Numbered from the stretch's first letter, positions 8,956 through 17,450 are shown. The stretch: 64,000 nt of DNA from Meridianimarinicoccus roseus (GCF_003172915.1 NZ_QGKU01000025.1:1-64000); one strand, 5' to 3'. Program-made: numbers and translations. Notes: generated by a model not told the origin, from the letters alone.

Positions 8956-9455
8956 GTGCCTGTTCCCGCTATGACTGCTCTATGGCGATCTTGTCGTCGC
9001 CGATTGATGGAAAGTGTCGCAGATCAGGCACCTTCCGACAAGACACTTAAGGGTACCCTTTTCCGGGACCGCCCCGGTCAGGCCGCGCGGCGCCACCGGA
9101 AACAGGCACCTTCCCGCAAATGGGTGCCTTCGCGGGTCGGAATCCCCCGCACTCCCCTGCCCCTCGGCCACTTCCCGGCCGCTCTTTGGAGCACTGGACG
9201 CACGTGAATGCGCAGAACCCTGCCCGAAAGGCCCATCCCGCACGCGGGGCCGCACGTGACCGGGAATCGGCACGCCCCGTCCCGTAGTCGGACACCGTGC
9301 CGACCGCATTTGGTGGCCTTTCCTCCCGTATCCGGTCACCTAAGTGCCCGTAAGGCTCTGCGAAAAAACAGTTTTTAATCAGCAAAGTCTCTAAATATTC
9401 CAAAGAATCTCTAAAGCTTTCAGTGTCGTTCCTGTTTTTTTCCTTTGATAACAGG
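8956..9455. other. Probable replication origin (oriV): iterons plus AT-rich region
   Basis: The gap between the initiator gene and parA holds degenerate 17-bp repeats near the form TCCYGYAAACGGGTDCC. Copies lie at 9094-9110, 9112-9128, 9236-9252, 9280-9296 and 9324-9340 (the last three spaced 44 bp), with reverse copies at 9052-9068 and about 9256-9272. Next to them, 9361-9450 is markedly AT-rich for this DNA, as expected for a DNA unwinding element. A parS-like palindrome follows. Iterons plus AT-rich DNA beside a Rep_3 gene is the classical oriV layout. Function is inferred. Confidence 0.75.
9052..9340. repeat. Iteron array 1 (degenerate 17-bp repeats)
   Basis: Best copies are TCCCGCAAATGGGTGCC (9112-9128), the reverse-strand TCCCGGAAAAGGGTACC (9052-9068), TCCCGTAGTCGGACACC (9280-9296) and TCCCGTATCCGGTCACC (9324-9340). 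They share TCCCG at one end and CACC/TGCC/TACC at the other. The same unit recurs downstream of parB. They are probably Rep-binding sites. Confidence 0.65.
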
Positions 9456-9470
9456 GTTTCGCCGCGAAAC
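9456..9470. other. parS-like palindrome 1
   Basis: GTTTCGCCGCGAAAC is a 7+1+7 inverted repeat. It resembles the general parS theme GTTTC...GAAAC bound by ParB proteins. It lies 127 bp before parA, beside the AT-rich part of the origin. Confidence 0.7.
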
Positions 9471-9597
9471 TTGTACTTCGGTTCAGGATACATCCTGCCA
9501 AACAACGCGATTCCCTCCGCAGACGTGATGTGTGATAATCAGCGCAAATCACAAGAAACGTCGCACATCGAGCATCACGGATACATACAGGCACATC

Positions 9598-11034
9598 ATG
9601 ACCAAGAAGTCGGACCTTCCCCCGCCGCCCTATTTCAACCTGGATCCAAAGGCAGCTGCGGGGCGACTGCCGAAGCCTAGCGATACCGCCCGATTCGCAA
9701 AAGCTGCGGCTTTCGCTGCCCGCGGGCGCGAGGATCTTGCCAAGCGCGGCTATGCTCCCGACGGCCGCAAGCGCCTGCGTAAATTCTCCACCTGGGAGAT
9801 TTGCCGGTACCTGATTCCCGTGGCGCCCGCCCATCTGCGGCGCGTGCTTAAGCAGCACCCGGACCTGCCCCAAGGCGAAGGGGCGAGCGGCTCCAAGTGG
9901 TTCACGCTGGAAGAGGTCATCGCCTTGCGCGACCATTTCGCGGCGGGCGGCGCGGCTTCCAAGGAATACCGGCCCTACCGTCCGAAGGGCTTGCCCGCCA
10001 AGGTGGTGGCGGTGGCGAACTTCAAGGGCGGGGTCGGTAAGACCTCCACCGCCGCGCATCTGGCGATGTCCGCCGCGCTCGACGGGTACCGCGTGCTGGT
10101 GATCGATCTGGACAGCCAGGGGTCGATGACCTCGATCATGGGCGGGCAGGTTCCCGACGAATGGAAGACCGTCTTTCCACTCATCGCCAAGGACTATGCC
10201 CGCCAAGTCAACGAGGAGAACGAGGTCCGCGCAGCGCGGGGCGAAGCCACCCTGCCCCTCGATGAAACACTGACCGAAGCGCTCAACATCAGTGCTTCCG
10301 ATATCGTGCAGCCGACGCACTGGCCGAACATCGATCTGATCGGCGCGCAGCTGAACCTATATTGGGCGGAATTCCAGATCCCGGTCTGGCGGATGAACCT
10401 GCGCCGCTGGGCGCTGTGGGATGCGCTGACCAACTTCCTGCACGACGAGGACCTGCTCAGCCAGTATGACATCGTGCTATTGGATACGCCCCCTGCCCTC
10501 GGCTACCTGACGATCAACGCGCTGGCCGCAGCCGACATCCTGCTGGTGCCCCTGGGCGCGTCCTTTCTGGAATTCGACAGCACGGGCCGGTTCTTCGACA
10601 TGCTTTATTCCACCTTCGCCAGCATCGAGGATGGCGAGAACGCGGCGCGCCGTGCCGCCGGGATCGATGAGGTTAAATTTGAATGGGATGTGGTCCGGAC
10701 CCTCATCACCCGGTTCGACGCCAACCAGCAAAGCGATCTTGCCAACGTGATCCAGGCCTATTTTGGCGATTTCATGAATGCCCACCGGCAGGAATTCACC
10801 GCGCTCGTCGGGCAGGCCGGCGAGCAGGTGAATGGCATCTACGAGGCTGACTACAGGGAGTTCAACCGCGAGACCTATGTTCGCGGCCGTGAAGCGTTTG
10901 ACCGAACCTATGCCGAGTTGAAGGAGATCCTGATCGGGTCCTGGTGGCGCGACGAGCAACTGGCGAGGGGTGCCACGGCGGAGGGCGACGGGCCCGGTTT
11001 CGCCGCGAAACCCGGCACGGCCGCGGCTGAGTGA
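9598..11034 (+). CDS. parA: Plasmid/chromid partition ATPase ParA
   Basis: 478 aa. ParA ATPases position replicon copies together with ParB and parS. The N-terminal ~120 residues contain an HTH-like region (WEICRYLIPVAPAHLRRVLKQ), typical of the larger ParA class that also represses its own operon. The deviant Walker A KGGVGKTSTAAHL follows, then VIDLDSQGS and the LLDTPPALG switch. ATG 9598 is chosen because it fits the MTKKSDLPPPPYF start; an in-frame ATG at 9532 exists but neither has a strong ribosome-binding site. The C-terminal GFAAKPGT is the translation of a parS-like palindrome inside the gene. Followed by parB after 13 bp. Confidence 0.92.
   Translation: MTKKSDLPPPPYFNLDPKAAAGRLPKPSDTARFAKAAAFAARGREDLAKRGYAPDGRKRLRKFSTWEICRYLIPVAPAHLRRVLKQHPDLPQGEGASGSKWFTLEEVIALRDHFAAGGAASKEYRPYRPKGLPAKVVAVANFKGGVGKTSTAAHLAMSAALDGYRVLVIDLDSQGSMTSIMGGQVPDEWKTVFPLIAKDYARQVNEENEVRAARGEATLPLDETLTEALNISASDIVQPTHWPNIDLIGAQLNLYWAEFQIPVWRMNLRRWALWDALTNFLHDEDLLSQYDIVLLDTPPALGYLTINALAAADILLVPLGASFLEFDSTGRFFDMLYSTFASIEDGENAARRAAGIDEVKFEWDVVRTLITRFDANQQSDLANVIQAYFGDFMNAHRQEFTALVGQAGEQVNGIYEADYREFNRETYVRGREAFDRTYAELKEILIGSWWRDEQLARGATAEGDGPGFAAKPGTAAAE
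10997..11011. other. parS-like palindrome 2, inside the 3' end of parA
   Basis: GTTTCGCCGCGAAAC is identical to palindrome 1. It encodes the FAAKP segment near the ParA C-terminus. Confidence 0.7.
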
Positions 11035-11047
11035 AGGGGGCTGATCA

Positions 11048-12157
11048 ATGGCACGACGCACCAAGCTGACCGCGCCCTCTGCGGAGGAACTGCAATCGCT
11101 GGAAGAGGGTTTCGCGGCGAAACCCTCGGCTGGAATGGCCGGGCTTATGCCGCCTATCGCACAGGTCGCGGCTGAGGCCGCGGCGCTGACCCCGACCGAG
11201 ACGGCCAACATGCGCGCCGAGGCGGCCCGCGACAAGCGCGACGCGGAGCGGCTGCGGCAGGCCGAGGCGGAGGGGCTGATCCTGCTGGAGGTCCCGACGG
11301 CGGAGATTGTCGCCGACGAGTTGACCCGTGACCGGATGATCATGGATCCCGAGGCGATGGATGAACTGAAGACCTCCATCGCGTTGAACGGGCTGCGGCT
11401 GCCGATCGAGGTGTTCGAGATCGCCGAGCCCGGCGACGGGCCGAAGTTCGGGCTGCTGTCGGGCTTCCGGCGGCTGGCCGCGCTGCGGGCGCTGGAGGCC
11501 GAGACCGGGGATCGGGCGTACGGGCGGGTCCGGGCAATCCTGCGCCATCCGGGCAACGTGGCCGGGGCGTACCTCGCGATGGTGGAGGAGAACGAGATAC
11601 GCGCCAGCCTGACCCCTTACGAGCGGGGCCGGGTGGGTGTGCTCGCCGTCCAGCAGGGCGCCTATGACAGCGTGGAGCAGGCGGTAAACGGGCTGTTTCA
11701 CGCGGCGAGCAAGGCCAAGCGGTCCAAGATCCGGTCCTTCGCACTGGTTCACGAGGAACTGGGCGACATGCTGGCCTTTCCCGAGCACCTTTCAGAGCGA
11801 GCGGGGCTGAGGCTTGCCGTTGCGCTTCGAGCCGGTCTTGCGGGCCGTCTGCGTGAGGCTTTGGCAACGGGGCAGGGGGTTGATGCGGAAAGTGAATGGG
11901 CGCTGCTGGAGCCGGTTGTCGAAATCGCCGAGGCCGAGACCCGTGAGCCTGCGCGCGGCGGTCGGCCGCGCCGGAACGCCGCCGCACCGAAGGGATCGTC
12001 GGAAGGGCCGGGCTTCTTCCGCCTGGACAATGGTGTCACGATCCGCCGCGAAAGCGACAGCAAGGGCTATTACATCCGGTTGGAGGGGAAGCAGGTCGAT
12101 GCCGATATGGTCGAAACCGTGATGTTCGAGATCAAGCGCCTGCTGGAGCCGCGCTGA
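11048..12157 (+). CDS. parB: Partition protein ParB (ParB/RepB/Spo0J family)
   Basis: 369 aa centromere-binding partner of ParA. The N-terminal nuclease-like CTP-binding domain contains LLSGFRRLAALRAL (box equivalent to GERRxRA) and ENEIRASLTPYERG (equivalent to GENIQREDL). An HTH region follows around SVEQAVNGLFHAASKAKRSKI. The start ATG 11048 is preceded by AAGGGGG. Residues 18-28 (EEGFAAKPSAG) are encoded by a parS-like palindrome within the gene, so the N-terminal extension doubles as a DNA site. A strong terminator follows 47 bp after the stop. Confidence 0.92.
   Translation: MARRTKLTAPSAEELQSLEEGFAAKPSAGMAGLMPPIAQVAAEAAALTPTETANMRAEAARDKRDAERLRQAEAEGLILLEVPTAEIVADELTRDRMIMDPEAMDELKTSIALNGLRLPIEVFEIAEPGDGPKFGLLSGFRRLAALRALEAETGDRAYGRVRAILRHPGNVAGAYLAMVEENEIRASLTPYERGRVGVLAVQQGAYDSVEQAVNGLFHAASKAKRSKIRSFALVHEELGDMLAFPEHLSERAGLRLAVALRAGLAGRLREALATGQGVDAESEWALLEPVVEIAEAETREPARGGRPRRNAAAPKGSSEGPGFFRLDNGVTIRRESDSKGYYIRLEGKQVDADMVETVMFEIKRLLEPR
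11105..11127. other. parS-like palindrome 3, inside the 5' end of parB
   Basis: The core GTTTCGCGGCGAAAC (11109-11123) is extended by GAGG on the left and CCTC on the right. This makes a perfect 23-bp inverted repeat around one central base, the best of the three sites. Confidence 0.75.
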
Positions 12158-12203
12158 TCTGCTGCCCTGCCGCAAAACGGCGCACATGACTGAAACCGAC
12201 CCG

Positions 12204-12236
12204 CCGCCGGAGTGATAATCATTCTGGCGGCTTTTT
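12204..12236 (+). terminator. Rho-independent terminator of parAB
   Basis: The stem CCGCCGGA (12204-12211) pairs with TCTGGCGG (12223-12230). A further inner stem TGAT/ATCA closes the hairpin, and CTTTTT follows at 12231-12236. This is one of the few T-tailed hairpins in the window. Confidence 0.85.
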
Positions 12237-12303
12237 GCGCGCGAAAACTTGATGTCATTGAATCGAGGAGCGCAGGCCGATGAAGACTTTTGTTCGGGAT
12301 TGG

Positions 12304-12498
12304 TCCTGTAAACAGGTTCCTTGCCATATCGGCGCTTCCTGCAAACGGGTTCCAATGGTTGCGAAAGGCTCCTGCAAATGGGTGCTTTTCGTGCATGAGG
12401 GGGCTGGAAGACCGGTCAGGATACATCCGCAAGGCCCGGCAAGCGGCATCCTGTAAACGGGTTCCAAAGCTGCGCGAGCCGTCCCGAAAACGGGCACC
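12304..12498 (+). repeat. Iteron array 2, five repeats with 33-bp spacing
   Basis: Copies are TCCTGTAAACAGGTTCC (12304), TCCTGCAAACGGGTTCC (12337), TCCTGCAAATGGGTGC (12370), TCCTGTAAACGGGTTCC (12449) and TCCCGAAAACGGGCACC (12482). Starts are 33, 33, 79 and 33 bp apart, i.e. three helical turns except at the gap. They match the repeats next to the initiator gene but are better conserved. No open frame of note fills 12237-12630. Likely a second Rep-binding array for origin function or copy control. Confidence 0.8.
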
Positions 12499-12630
12499 TT
12501 TGCCCGGGATCGGCGGCAAGGCGCCTAGGGCGTGGCCACGGCCCGGTCTGTGCGCATTTCGCGGCTGGCGCGGCGCGGCAGGCGGTGGCAGACTCCGCTC
12601 AACATCAACAAGACGGAGCAGAGGCAGGCG

Positions 12631-13146
12631 ATGACCCAGCGATCAGGCGCGCGGGACGAGCGAGGTTTGGCCATCGGCGGGGCAGGGCGGAGGGCCGGGC
12701 GGGCCTGCGCAGCGCTTCTGTCGCTGGCGGTGGTGGCGGGCTGTGCCGGATCGGTCGAGGATCCCGGTGCCACGGCGCGGCTTTATCCGAACGAGACACC
12801 GGAACTGCGCGCGCAGATCGTGGCGGCGGCTGACCGGCATGAGGTGCCGGTGTCGCTGGTCCAGCGCGTGATCGTGCGGGAAAGCACGCATCGTCCCAAG
12901 GCGCGCAACGGTCCCTATTACGGGCTGATGCAGATCCTGCCGCAGACTGCGGCGACGATGGGATATCGTGGTGCGCCCGAGGGGCTTCTGGATGCGGAGA
13001 CGAACCTCGAATATGCTGTGCGCTATCTGCGCGGCGCGTGGCTGGTCGCGGACGAAGACCCGGATGATGCCGTGAAGTGGTATGCGCGCGGTTACTATTA
13101 TGAGGCCAAGCGCAAGGGCCTGCTGGAAGAAACCGGTTTGCGCTGA
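12631..13146 (+). CDS. Lytic transglycosylase-type lipoprotein (SLT family)
   Basis: 171 aa. Cleaves peptidoglycan glycan strands, presumably from the outer-membrane side of the periplasm. The signal peptide ends in a lipobox (VVAGC, Cys near residue 32). The SLT domain shows the catalytic Glu in VIVRESTHRP, then YGLMQILPQTAATMGY and a C-terminal YARGYYYEAKRKG. ATG 12631 is chosen over an upstream in-frame ATG (12532) because it gives a signal peptide and follows GAGCAGAGG. It is short for the family, as for plasmid and phage versions. Its 3' end overlaps the convergent next gene by 49 bp. Confidence 0.85.
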   Translation: MTQRSGARDERGLAIGGAGRRAGRACAALLSLAVVAGCAGSVEDPGATARLYPNETPELRAQIVAAADRHEVPVSLVQRVIVRESTHRPKARNGPYYGLMQILPQTAATMGYRGAPEGLLDAETNLEYAVRYLRGAWLVADEDPDDAVKWYARGYYYEAKRKGLLEETGLR

Positions 13147-14027
13147 TCATGTCCCGACTGGGATGGCGCGTCGCATGTGGCGTCGCTCCTGACAAGCGAG
13201 CTGTTGGTGCGGCCGTGGCGCGCGATACGGGCCAGCGCCCCGAGGCCGAGCATCAGCGCCCAGAACGGTGCCGGGAGAGGCACCGGGGGTGGCGGCGGGG
13301 CAGGGGAGGCCGGTACACCGGTCGCGGGGCCGGTTCCGGGCTTTGTCGAGCCGCCGAAGGGGCCGCCTTCCGGTGGCAGAAGGTCGGCCACGATCCGTCC
13401 TGCATTGCCGCCAGGCCCGCTGTAGCCCGGGGCTTCCGATGGTTGTGTGCCGATTGTGCTGCCCGTGCTGCTGCGGGCAAGGACTGGCCCGCCGGGTGTG
13501 AAGGCCCCGACAGGTAGGACGTTCTCCGCAGGAGCCTGCCCGATACTGCCCGCGTTTGGGTCGGGTGCGGGGACAGGACGTGCCGCCGGGGGGCTGATGG
13601 GCCCGAGCGAGATGCCGCTGGCCGGATCGGCGATGATGCTGCCGCGTTGCACCGGCAGGGCGAGGTCGAACCCGAACACCACGCGCAGCACATCGTAGGG
13701 CGTAAAGCCGGTCACGCTGCCCACGAAGCCCGCCATTGCCACGCCAACAGATGCGGGCGACAGGACCGCGAAGCTGCGGCCCGTTCCAGGCAGGGGGGGT
13801 GTGCCGAAGCGCAGACCTGCTTCGAAACCGGCGAGACGGGCCGCGAGGCCCGCACGCGTCTGATCGCCGCCGGACAGTGTGGCGCGCCCGGGCGCAAAGG
13901 TGGTGAAGCCGGGCAGGGTGTCGAGCACCGGGTCGAAGGGCACGACCGGGCCAGCCGGGACAGTGCCCGGAAGCAATGCCAGCAGACCGGCAGCGACAAG
14001 ACGTGTGGTGTAGGCCGAAGGTGACAT
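13098..14027 (-). CDS. Secreted protein with VPLPA-CTERM-like sorting signal
   Basis: 309 aa, function unknown. ATG 14027 gives a signal peptide (TRLVAAGLLALLPGTVPAG); ATG 14060 is upstream in frame. The middle is rich in Pro, Gly and Ser and has no recognised domain. Near the C-terminus comes VPLPAPFWALMLGLGALARIARHGR: motif, hydrophobic helix, basic cluster. This is the tripartite signal processed by exosortases in gram-negative bacteria. Unusually, about 38 residues follow the basic cluster and overlap the neighbouring transglycosylase gene, so an original stop may have been lost. No exosortase gene is visible in the window. Confidence 0.7.
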   Translation of the reverse strand: MSPSAYTTRLVAAGLLALLPGTVPAGPVVPFDPVLDTLPGFTTFAPGRATLSGGDQTRAGLAARLAGFEAGLRFGTPPLPGTGRSFAVLSPASVGVAMAGFVGSVTGFTPYDVLRVVFGFDLALPVQRGSIIADPASGISLGPISPPAARPVPAPDPNAGSIGQAPAENVLPVGAFTPGGPVLARSSTGSTIGTQPSEAPGYSGPGGNAGRIVADLLPPEGGPFGGSTKPGTGPATGVPASPAPPPPPVPLPAPFWALMLGLGALARIARHGRTNSSLVRSDATCDAPSQSGHDQRKPVSSSRPLRLAS

Positions 14028-14090
14028 GACTACCGCAGGGAAGTTCACTGCTCCCGTCATGCCCGCCGCGGGGTGAAGGCCGTGTTAACG

Positions 14091-14106
14091 GGCCGGGGGC
14101 GGCCCG
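14091..14106 (-). terminator. Hairpin after proV
   Basis: GGGCCG and CGGCCC enclose a 4-nt loop, 17 bp beyond the proV stop. No T-tract follows, so termination is uncertain. Confidence 0.35.
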
Positions 14107-14122
14107 CTTCCGGCGTTGCGTG

Positions 14123-15196
14123 TCAGGCGTGCGGCGCGGGGCCGTCGTCGTTGCCAGGCCGGGAAGGCACGAGCGCGCGCACGAGGTCCTTCATTTCCAG
14201 GATGCCCACGTCGCGGCCGTCATCGGCGACCTTGTAGCAGTGGCTGGTGTCGCCGCCCGAGATCTCGATCAGGCTTTCCAGTGTCGCGTTGCTGTCCACC
14301 GTGCCCGCGAAGGCGTGGCCGTTGACGTGGAATGGCTGCATCACCGACCGAACGCGCAACACGCGGGCGCGGTTGATGTCGCTCACGAAGTCCTCGATGT
14401 AGGGGTCGGACGGGTTGAGGAGGATGTGCTGCGGTTCGCCCTGCTGCACGATCGCGCCGTCCTTGAGGATGACGAGGTGATCAGCGAGTTTCAGTGCCTC
14501 GTCGAGATCGTGGGTGATGAACACTATCGTCTTCTTGAGCTCGTTCTGAAGCTCGAGCAGCAGGTCCTGCATGTCGGTGCGGATCAGCGGGTCAAGCGCG
14601 CTGAAGGCTTCGTCCATCAGCATGATCGGGCTGTCCGAGGCCAGCGCGCGCGCGATGCCGACGCGCTGTTGCATGCCACCTGAAAGCTGGTGCGGGTATT
14701 GCGCGTGGTTGCCTCCGAGGCCCACGCGGTCGAGCCACTTGGCGCCTTCGCGGTCTGCTGTTTCCTGATCTTCGCCGCGCACGCGCCGGGACAGGCCTGC
14801 GTTCTGCAGCACCGTGCGGTGCGGCAGGAGCGCGAATTTCTGGAACACCATCGACATGGTTTCCTGCCGCAGGCGGCGCAGGCGCGCCTCGTCATAGCGC
14901 AGAACGTCCTCGCCGCTCACGATGACCTCGCCTGCGGTGGGATCGATCAGGCGGTTCAGGTGGCGGATCAGGGTGGACTTGCCCGACCCGGACAGTCCCA
15001 TGATGACGGTGATCTTCGCCGGGGCCATGTCGATGTTGATGTCGCGCAGGCCGAGCACGTGGCCGTGGTCTTCCAGCAGTTCCGACTTGCCCATGCCCGA
15101 CGTCACGAGTGGCAGGGCCGAGGTCGGATCTTTGCCGAAGATCTTGTAGAGGCCCTTGATGGAGATGATGGGTGTTTCGGTCATGTGTTGGGTCAC
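14123..15196 (-). CDS. proV: Glycine betaine/proline-type ABC transporter ATP-binding protein (ProV-like)
   Basis: 357 aa. Energises uptake of betaine, proline or a related quaternary amine. The N-terminal extension ([17 protein letters not shown]) is typical of ProV. Walker [10 protein letters not shown], signature [10 protein letters not shown] and Walker [17 protein letters not shown] are intact. The C-terminal ~80 residues resemble a partial CBS-type regulatory region, which in OpuA/ProV proteins senses ionic strength. The start is GTG 15196, with GAAGG six bases upstream; ATG 15184 is the alternative. One base separates it from the proW stop. Last gene of the four-gene operon. Confidence 0.88.
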   Translation of the reverse strand: MTQHMTETPIISIKGLYKIFGKDPTSALPLVTSGMGKSELLEDHGHVLGLRDINIDMAPAKITVIMGLSGSGKSTLIRHLNRLIDPTAGEVIVSGEDVLRYDEARLRRLRQETMSMVFQKFALLPHRTVLQNAGLSRRVRGEDQETADREGAKWLDRVGLGGNHAQYPHQLSGGMQQRVGIARALASDSPIMLMDEAFSALDPLIRTDMQDLLLELQNELKKTIVFITHDLDEALKLADHLVILKDGAIVQQGEPQHILLNPSDPYIEDFVSDINRARVLRVRSVMQPFHVNGHAFAGTVDSNATLESLIEISGGDTSHCYKVADDGRDVGILEMKDLVRALVPSRPGNDDGPAPHA

Positions 15197-15197
15197 C

Positions 15198-16247
15198 TCA
15201 GGCCTTCTGACTTACGTTGATGCGGCTGAGCGCCGCTTTCGTCACCCGGTCGAGCAGCACGGCGAGCAGCACGATGCCGAAGCCCGACACCAGCCCGACA
15301 CCGAGTTCGAGGTTGCGGATGCCGCGCAGCACCAGCACGCCGAGGCCGGGTGCGGACACGAGGCTGGCGATCACCACCATGGCGAGCGACATCATGATGG
15401 TCTGGTTCACGCCTGCCATGATGTTGGGCAGCGCGAGTGGCACCTGCACCCCCCAGAGTTTCTGGCGGTCAGACATGCCGAAGGCGTCCGCCGCCTCTAT
15501 CACGTCCTTGTCCACCAGCCGGATGCCGAGATCGGTCAAGCGGATCACCGGCACGATGGCATAAAGGATGATCGCGATGCCGTAGAGCTTGGGTTCGGTG
15601 ACGGAGAACAGAAAGATCAGCGGGATCAGGTAGACGAAGGTGGGCAGGGTCTGCAGCATGTCGAGCACCGGGATGGTGGCGCGCTGCATGGTGTCGCTGC
15701 GGGACATGGCGATGCCAACGGGCACGCCGAGCGCGACACAGATCAGGGTGCATACGAAGATGATCGACAGCGTCTGGACGGCGTACACGTAGTGGTCGAT
15801 GAACCCGAGAAAAAGGAAAGACCCGATCACGAAGGCCACCAGCCCGGCGGAGCGGGAGGCGACCCAGACGAGCAGCCCCAGCAGCGGGATCAGGACGAAC
15901 CACGGAATTGCCTGGAACATTTCGAGAGAGCCGTTCAGCGCCCAGCTGAGCGGTTGCGTGATCGGATCGAGCACGACCTTCAGCGGGTCCTTGATGGCGA
16001 GGAACGCGTTCTCCACCCCGTCGGTCATGTCGCGGGTGCGGGTCACGGCGGGGCAGGCATCGTTCAGCGCGTCAAGCGATGGAAACGGCGTCTGCAACAG
16101 CGGGGTCGGGTCCGCCGCAGCTTCCTCGGCGGTGCGGCCGGAGCTTTTCGCCAACAGTTCGGCCATCGTCATAGGGCCGCCATCGCCCGCGCCATCGCAC
16201 CAATCGCGCAATCCGAGCGTATCGAATAGTCCGTCGTAGAATGCCAT
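15198..16247 (-). CDS. proW: Glycine betaine/proline-type ABC transporter permease (ProW-like)
   Basis: 349 aa inner-membrane permease. About 100 residues precede the first membrane helix, a long N-terminal region as in ProW. The core has roughly seven hydrophobic segments and the permease loop EAADAFGMSDRQKLWGVQVP, which contacts the ATPase. It lies between the upstream binding-protein genes and proV on the same strand. A GC-rich hairpin separates it from the binding-protein gene, so permease expression may be lower. Confidence 0.88.
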   Translation of the reverse strand: MAFYDGLFDTLGLRDWCDGAGDGGPMTMAELLAKSSGRTAEEAAADPTPLLQTPFPSLDALNDACPAVTRTRDMTDGVENAFLAIKDPLKVVLDPITQPLSWALNGSLEMFQAIPWFVLIPLLGLLVWVASRSAGLVAFVIGSFLFLGFIDHYVYAVQTLSIIFVCTLICVALGVPVGIAMSRSDTMQRATIPVLDMLQTLPTFVYLIPLIFLFSVTEPKLYGIAIILYAIVPVIRLTDLGIRLVDKDVIEAADAFGMSDRQKLWGVQVPLALPNIMAGVNQTIMMSLAMVVIASLVSAPGLGVLVLRGIRNLELGVGLVSGFGIVLLAVLLDRVTKAALSRINVSQKA

Positions 16248-16288
16248 GGCGGCCTCGCGTTTGTGGTTTCGGTCGTGAAGAAAGGGCG

Positions 16289-16310
16289 GGCGGCGGGGGG
16301 CCGCGCCGCC
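16289..16310 (-). terminator. GC-rich hairpin between binding-protein gene and proW
   Basis: GGCGGC and GCCGCC flank a 10-nt loop just after the binding-protein stop, and the minus strand continues CGCCCTTTCTT. It may act as a partial terminator or as an mRNA-stabilising stem that sets the subunit ratio. Confidence 0.4.
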
Positions 16311-16316
16311 GGAATG

Positions 16317-17303
16317 TTATTGCAGCAGCGCCGCGAGACGTTCGCGGGCGGCGTCATTCAGCCAGCCGGACCAGACATCGGGATAGCTTGTCAGGAAATG
16401 CACCGCCGCCTCTTCGTTCGAGGCATTGTTGGTCTGCTGCCAGGCCAGAACATCGTTCATCTGCGCATTGGTGAAGCTCAGGTTTTCCATCAGCTCGGCG
16501 ATTTCGGGCTCGCGGTCGATGAAGTCGTTTGTGAGCACGGTCTTGACGGGGCTTGTGGCGTAGTCCGAGGTGCCCCCACCGGTACAATCCGGGCTGAGCG
16601 CGCAATCGTAAGCTTCGGCGTTGTAGGGGCCCAGGTCCACCTTCACGAGGTTGTAGCGCCCGACGATCGCAGTCGGCGACCAGTAGTAGCCGATCCACGG
16701 CTCGCGGTTTTCCACCGCCGAAGCGATGGAACTGGCGAGCGTTTCACCGGATCCGTGTTCGAAAATCTCGTATCCCGCTTCGGGCATCCCGAAAGCATTA
16801 ACGAGGTCGATCGTATCGTACTTGCAGGCCCAGCCATCAGGGCAGGAGTGGAAGCGCCCGCCGAGAAGGTCTGGATTGGCCAGAACGCCTTCGACCGTGG
16901 CAAGCTCGGGGTGCTGTTCGACCAGGTAGTCGGGCACCCACCAGCCGCCCTGTCCGCCGTCAGAGATTACGTCGGCAGCCGGTGTGACCTTGCCCTCGGC
17001 CAGAAGCTGATCGTAGATCGTGGAGCCGTTGGTCCACATCTCGGTCACGATGTCCGGAGTTCCGGTTTCGGCGACAGACAGGAGCGCGGGCGTCGTGGAC
17101 GATGGAACCAATGTCACATCGCAGCCATAGCCCTGTGCCATGAGGAAAGTTGCAACGCTGCTGACCACGGCGCTGGACGCCCAGTCCATTTCGGTGATCG
17201 TCACTTCGCCGCAGTCGGCATGGGCCGCCGTGCCGCCGAGGGTCAGCAGGGCGACGGCCGTCGCTGTCTGGCGAGGCCTGCGCGAAACTTCGGAAAAAAT
17301 CAT
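16317..17303 (-). CDS. Betaine/proline-type substrate-binding protein, copy 1 (ProX-like)
   Basis: 328 aa periplasmic binding protein (OpuAC/ProX family). The signal peptide ends AAHA before DCGEVTITEMDWASSAVV. ATG 17303 is chosen over 17402 because it gives the signal peptide. Aromatic residues typical of quaternary-amine cages occur in GGWWVPDYL and WIGYYWSPTA. Cysteines in HSCPDGWAC and elsewhere suggest disulfides. It is a clear paralogue of the next gene at 17451-18413, with near-identical blocks along the whole length. The two may bind different substrates or form a subunit-dosage pair. Confidence 0.85.
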   Translation of the reverse strand: MIFSEVSRRPRQTATAVALLTLGGTAAHADCGEVTITEMDWASSAVVSSVATFLMAQGYGCDVTLVPSSTTPALLSVAETGTPDIVTEMWTNGSTIYDQLLAEGKVTPAADVISDGGQGGWWVPDYLVEQHPELATVEGVLANPDLLGGRFHSCPDGWACKYDTIDLVNAFGMPEAGYEIFEHGSGETLASSIASAVENREPWIGYYWSPTAIVGRYNLVKVDLGPYNAEAYDCALSPDCTGGGTSDYATSPVKTVLTNDFIDREPEIAELMENLSFTNAQMNDVLAWQQTNNASNEEAAVHFLTSYPDVWSGWLNDAARERLAALLQ

Positions 17304-17374
17304 GTCGGTGCATCCTTTCGAAACCGGTTCTCGGAGGGCGCAAGGCGATGGGTGTCCCGCCAAGAATAAAATTT

Positions 17375-17397
17375 CCCGGCGCGCTGTGCGCGCCGGG
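17375..17397 (-). terminator. Terminator-like hairpin between the two binding-protein genes
   Basis: CCCGGCGCGC and GCGCGCCGGG form a perfect 10-bp stem with a 3-nt loop. On the minus strand it is followed by AAATTTTATTC. It lies about 55 bp after copy 2 and should terminate or attenuate transcription before copy 1. Confidence 0.65.
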
Positions 17398-17450
17398 GGC
17401 ATGGGTAACCCCGCAGCAACGCGGGTGCGCGCCGGGCGGGGTTTTCGAGA

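Noticed and set aside
12304-12498. CRISPR array
   Set aside because: The repeats are degenerate 17-mers with 16-bp gaps, one spacing is 79 bp, and no cas gene is present; an iteron array next to rep/par genes explains them.
12070-12519. Minus-strand frames with repeated short peptides
   Set aside because: The repetition is simply the translation of the iteron array and does not represent a repeat protein.
15156-16229. Long plus-strand frame of 357 codons opposite proW
   Set aside because: Its translation is rich in His, Asp, Gln and Arg as expected for the antisense of a membrane protein gene in GC-rich DNA; proW on the other strand is clearly real.
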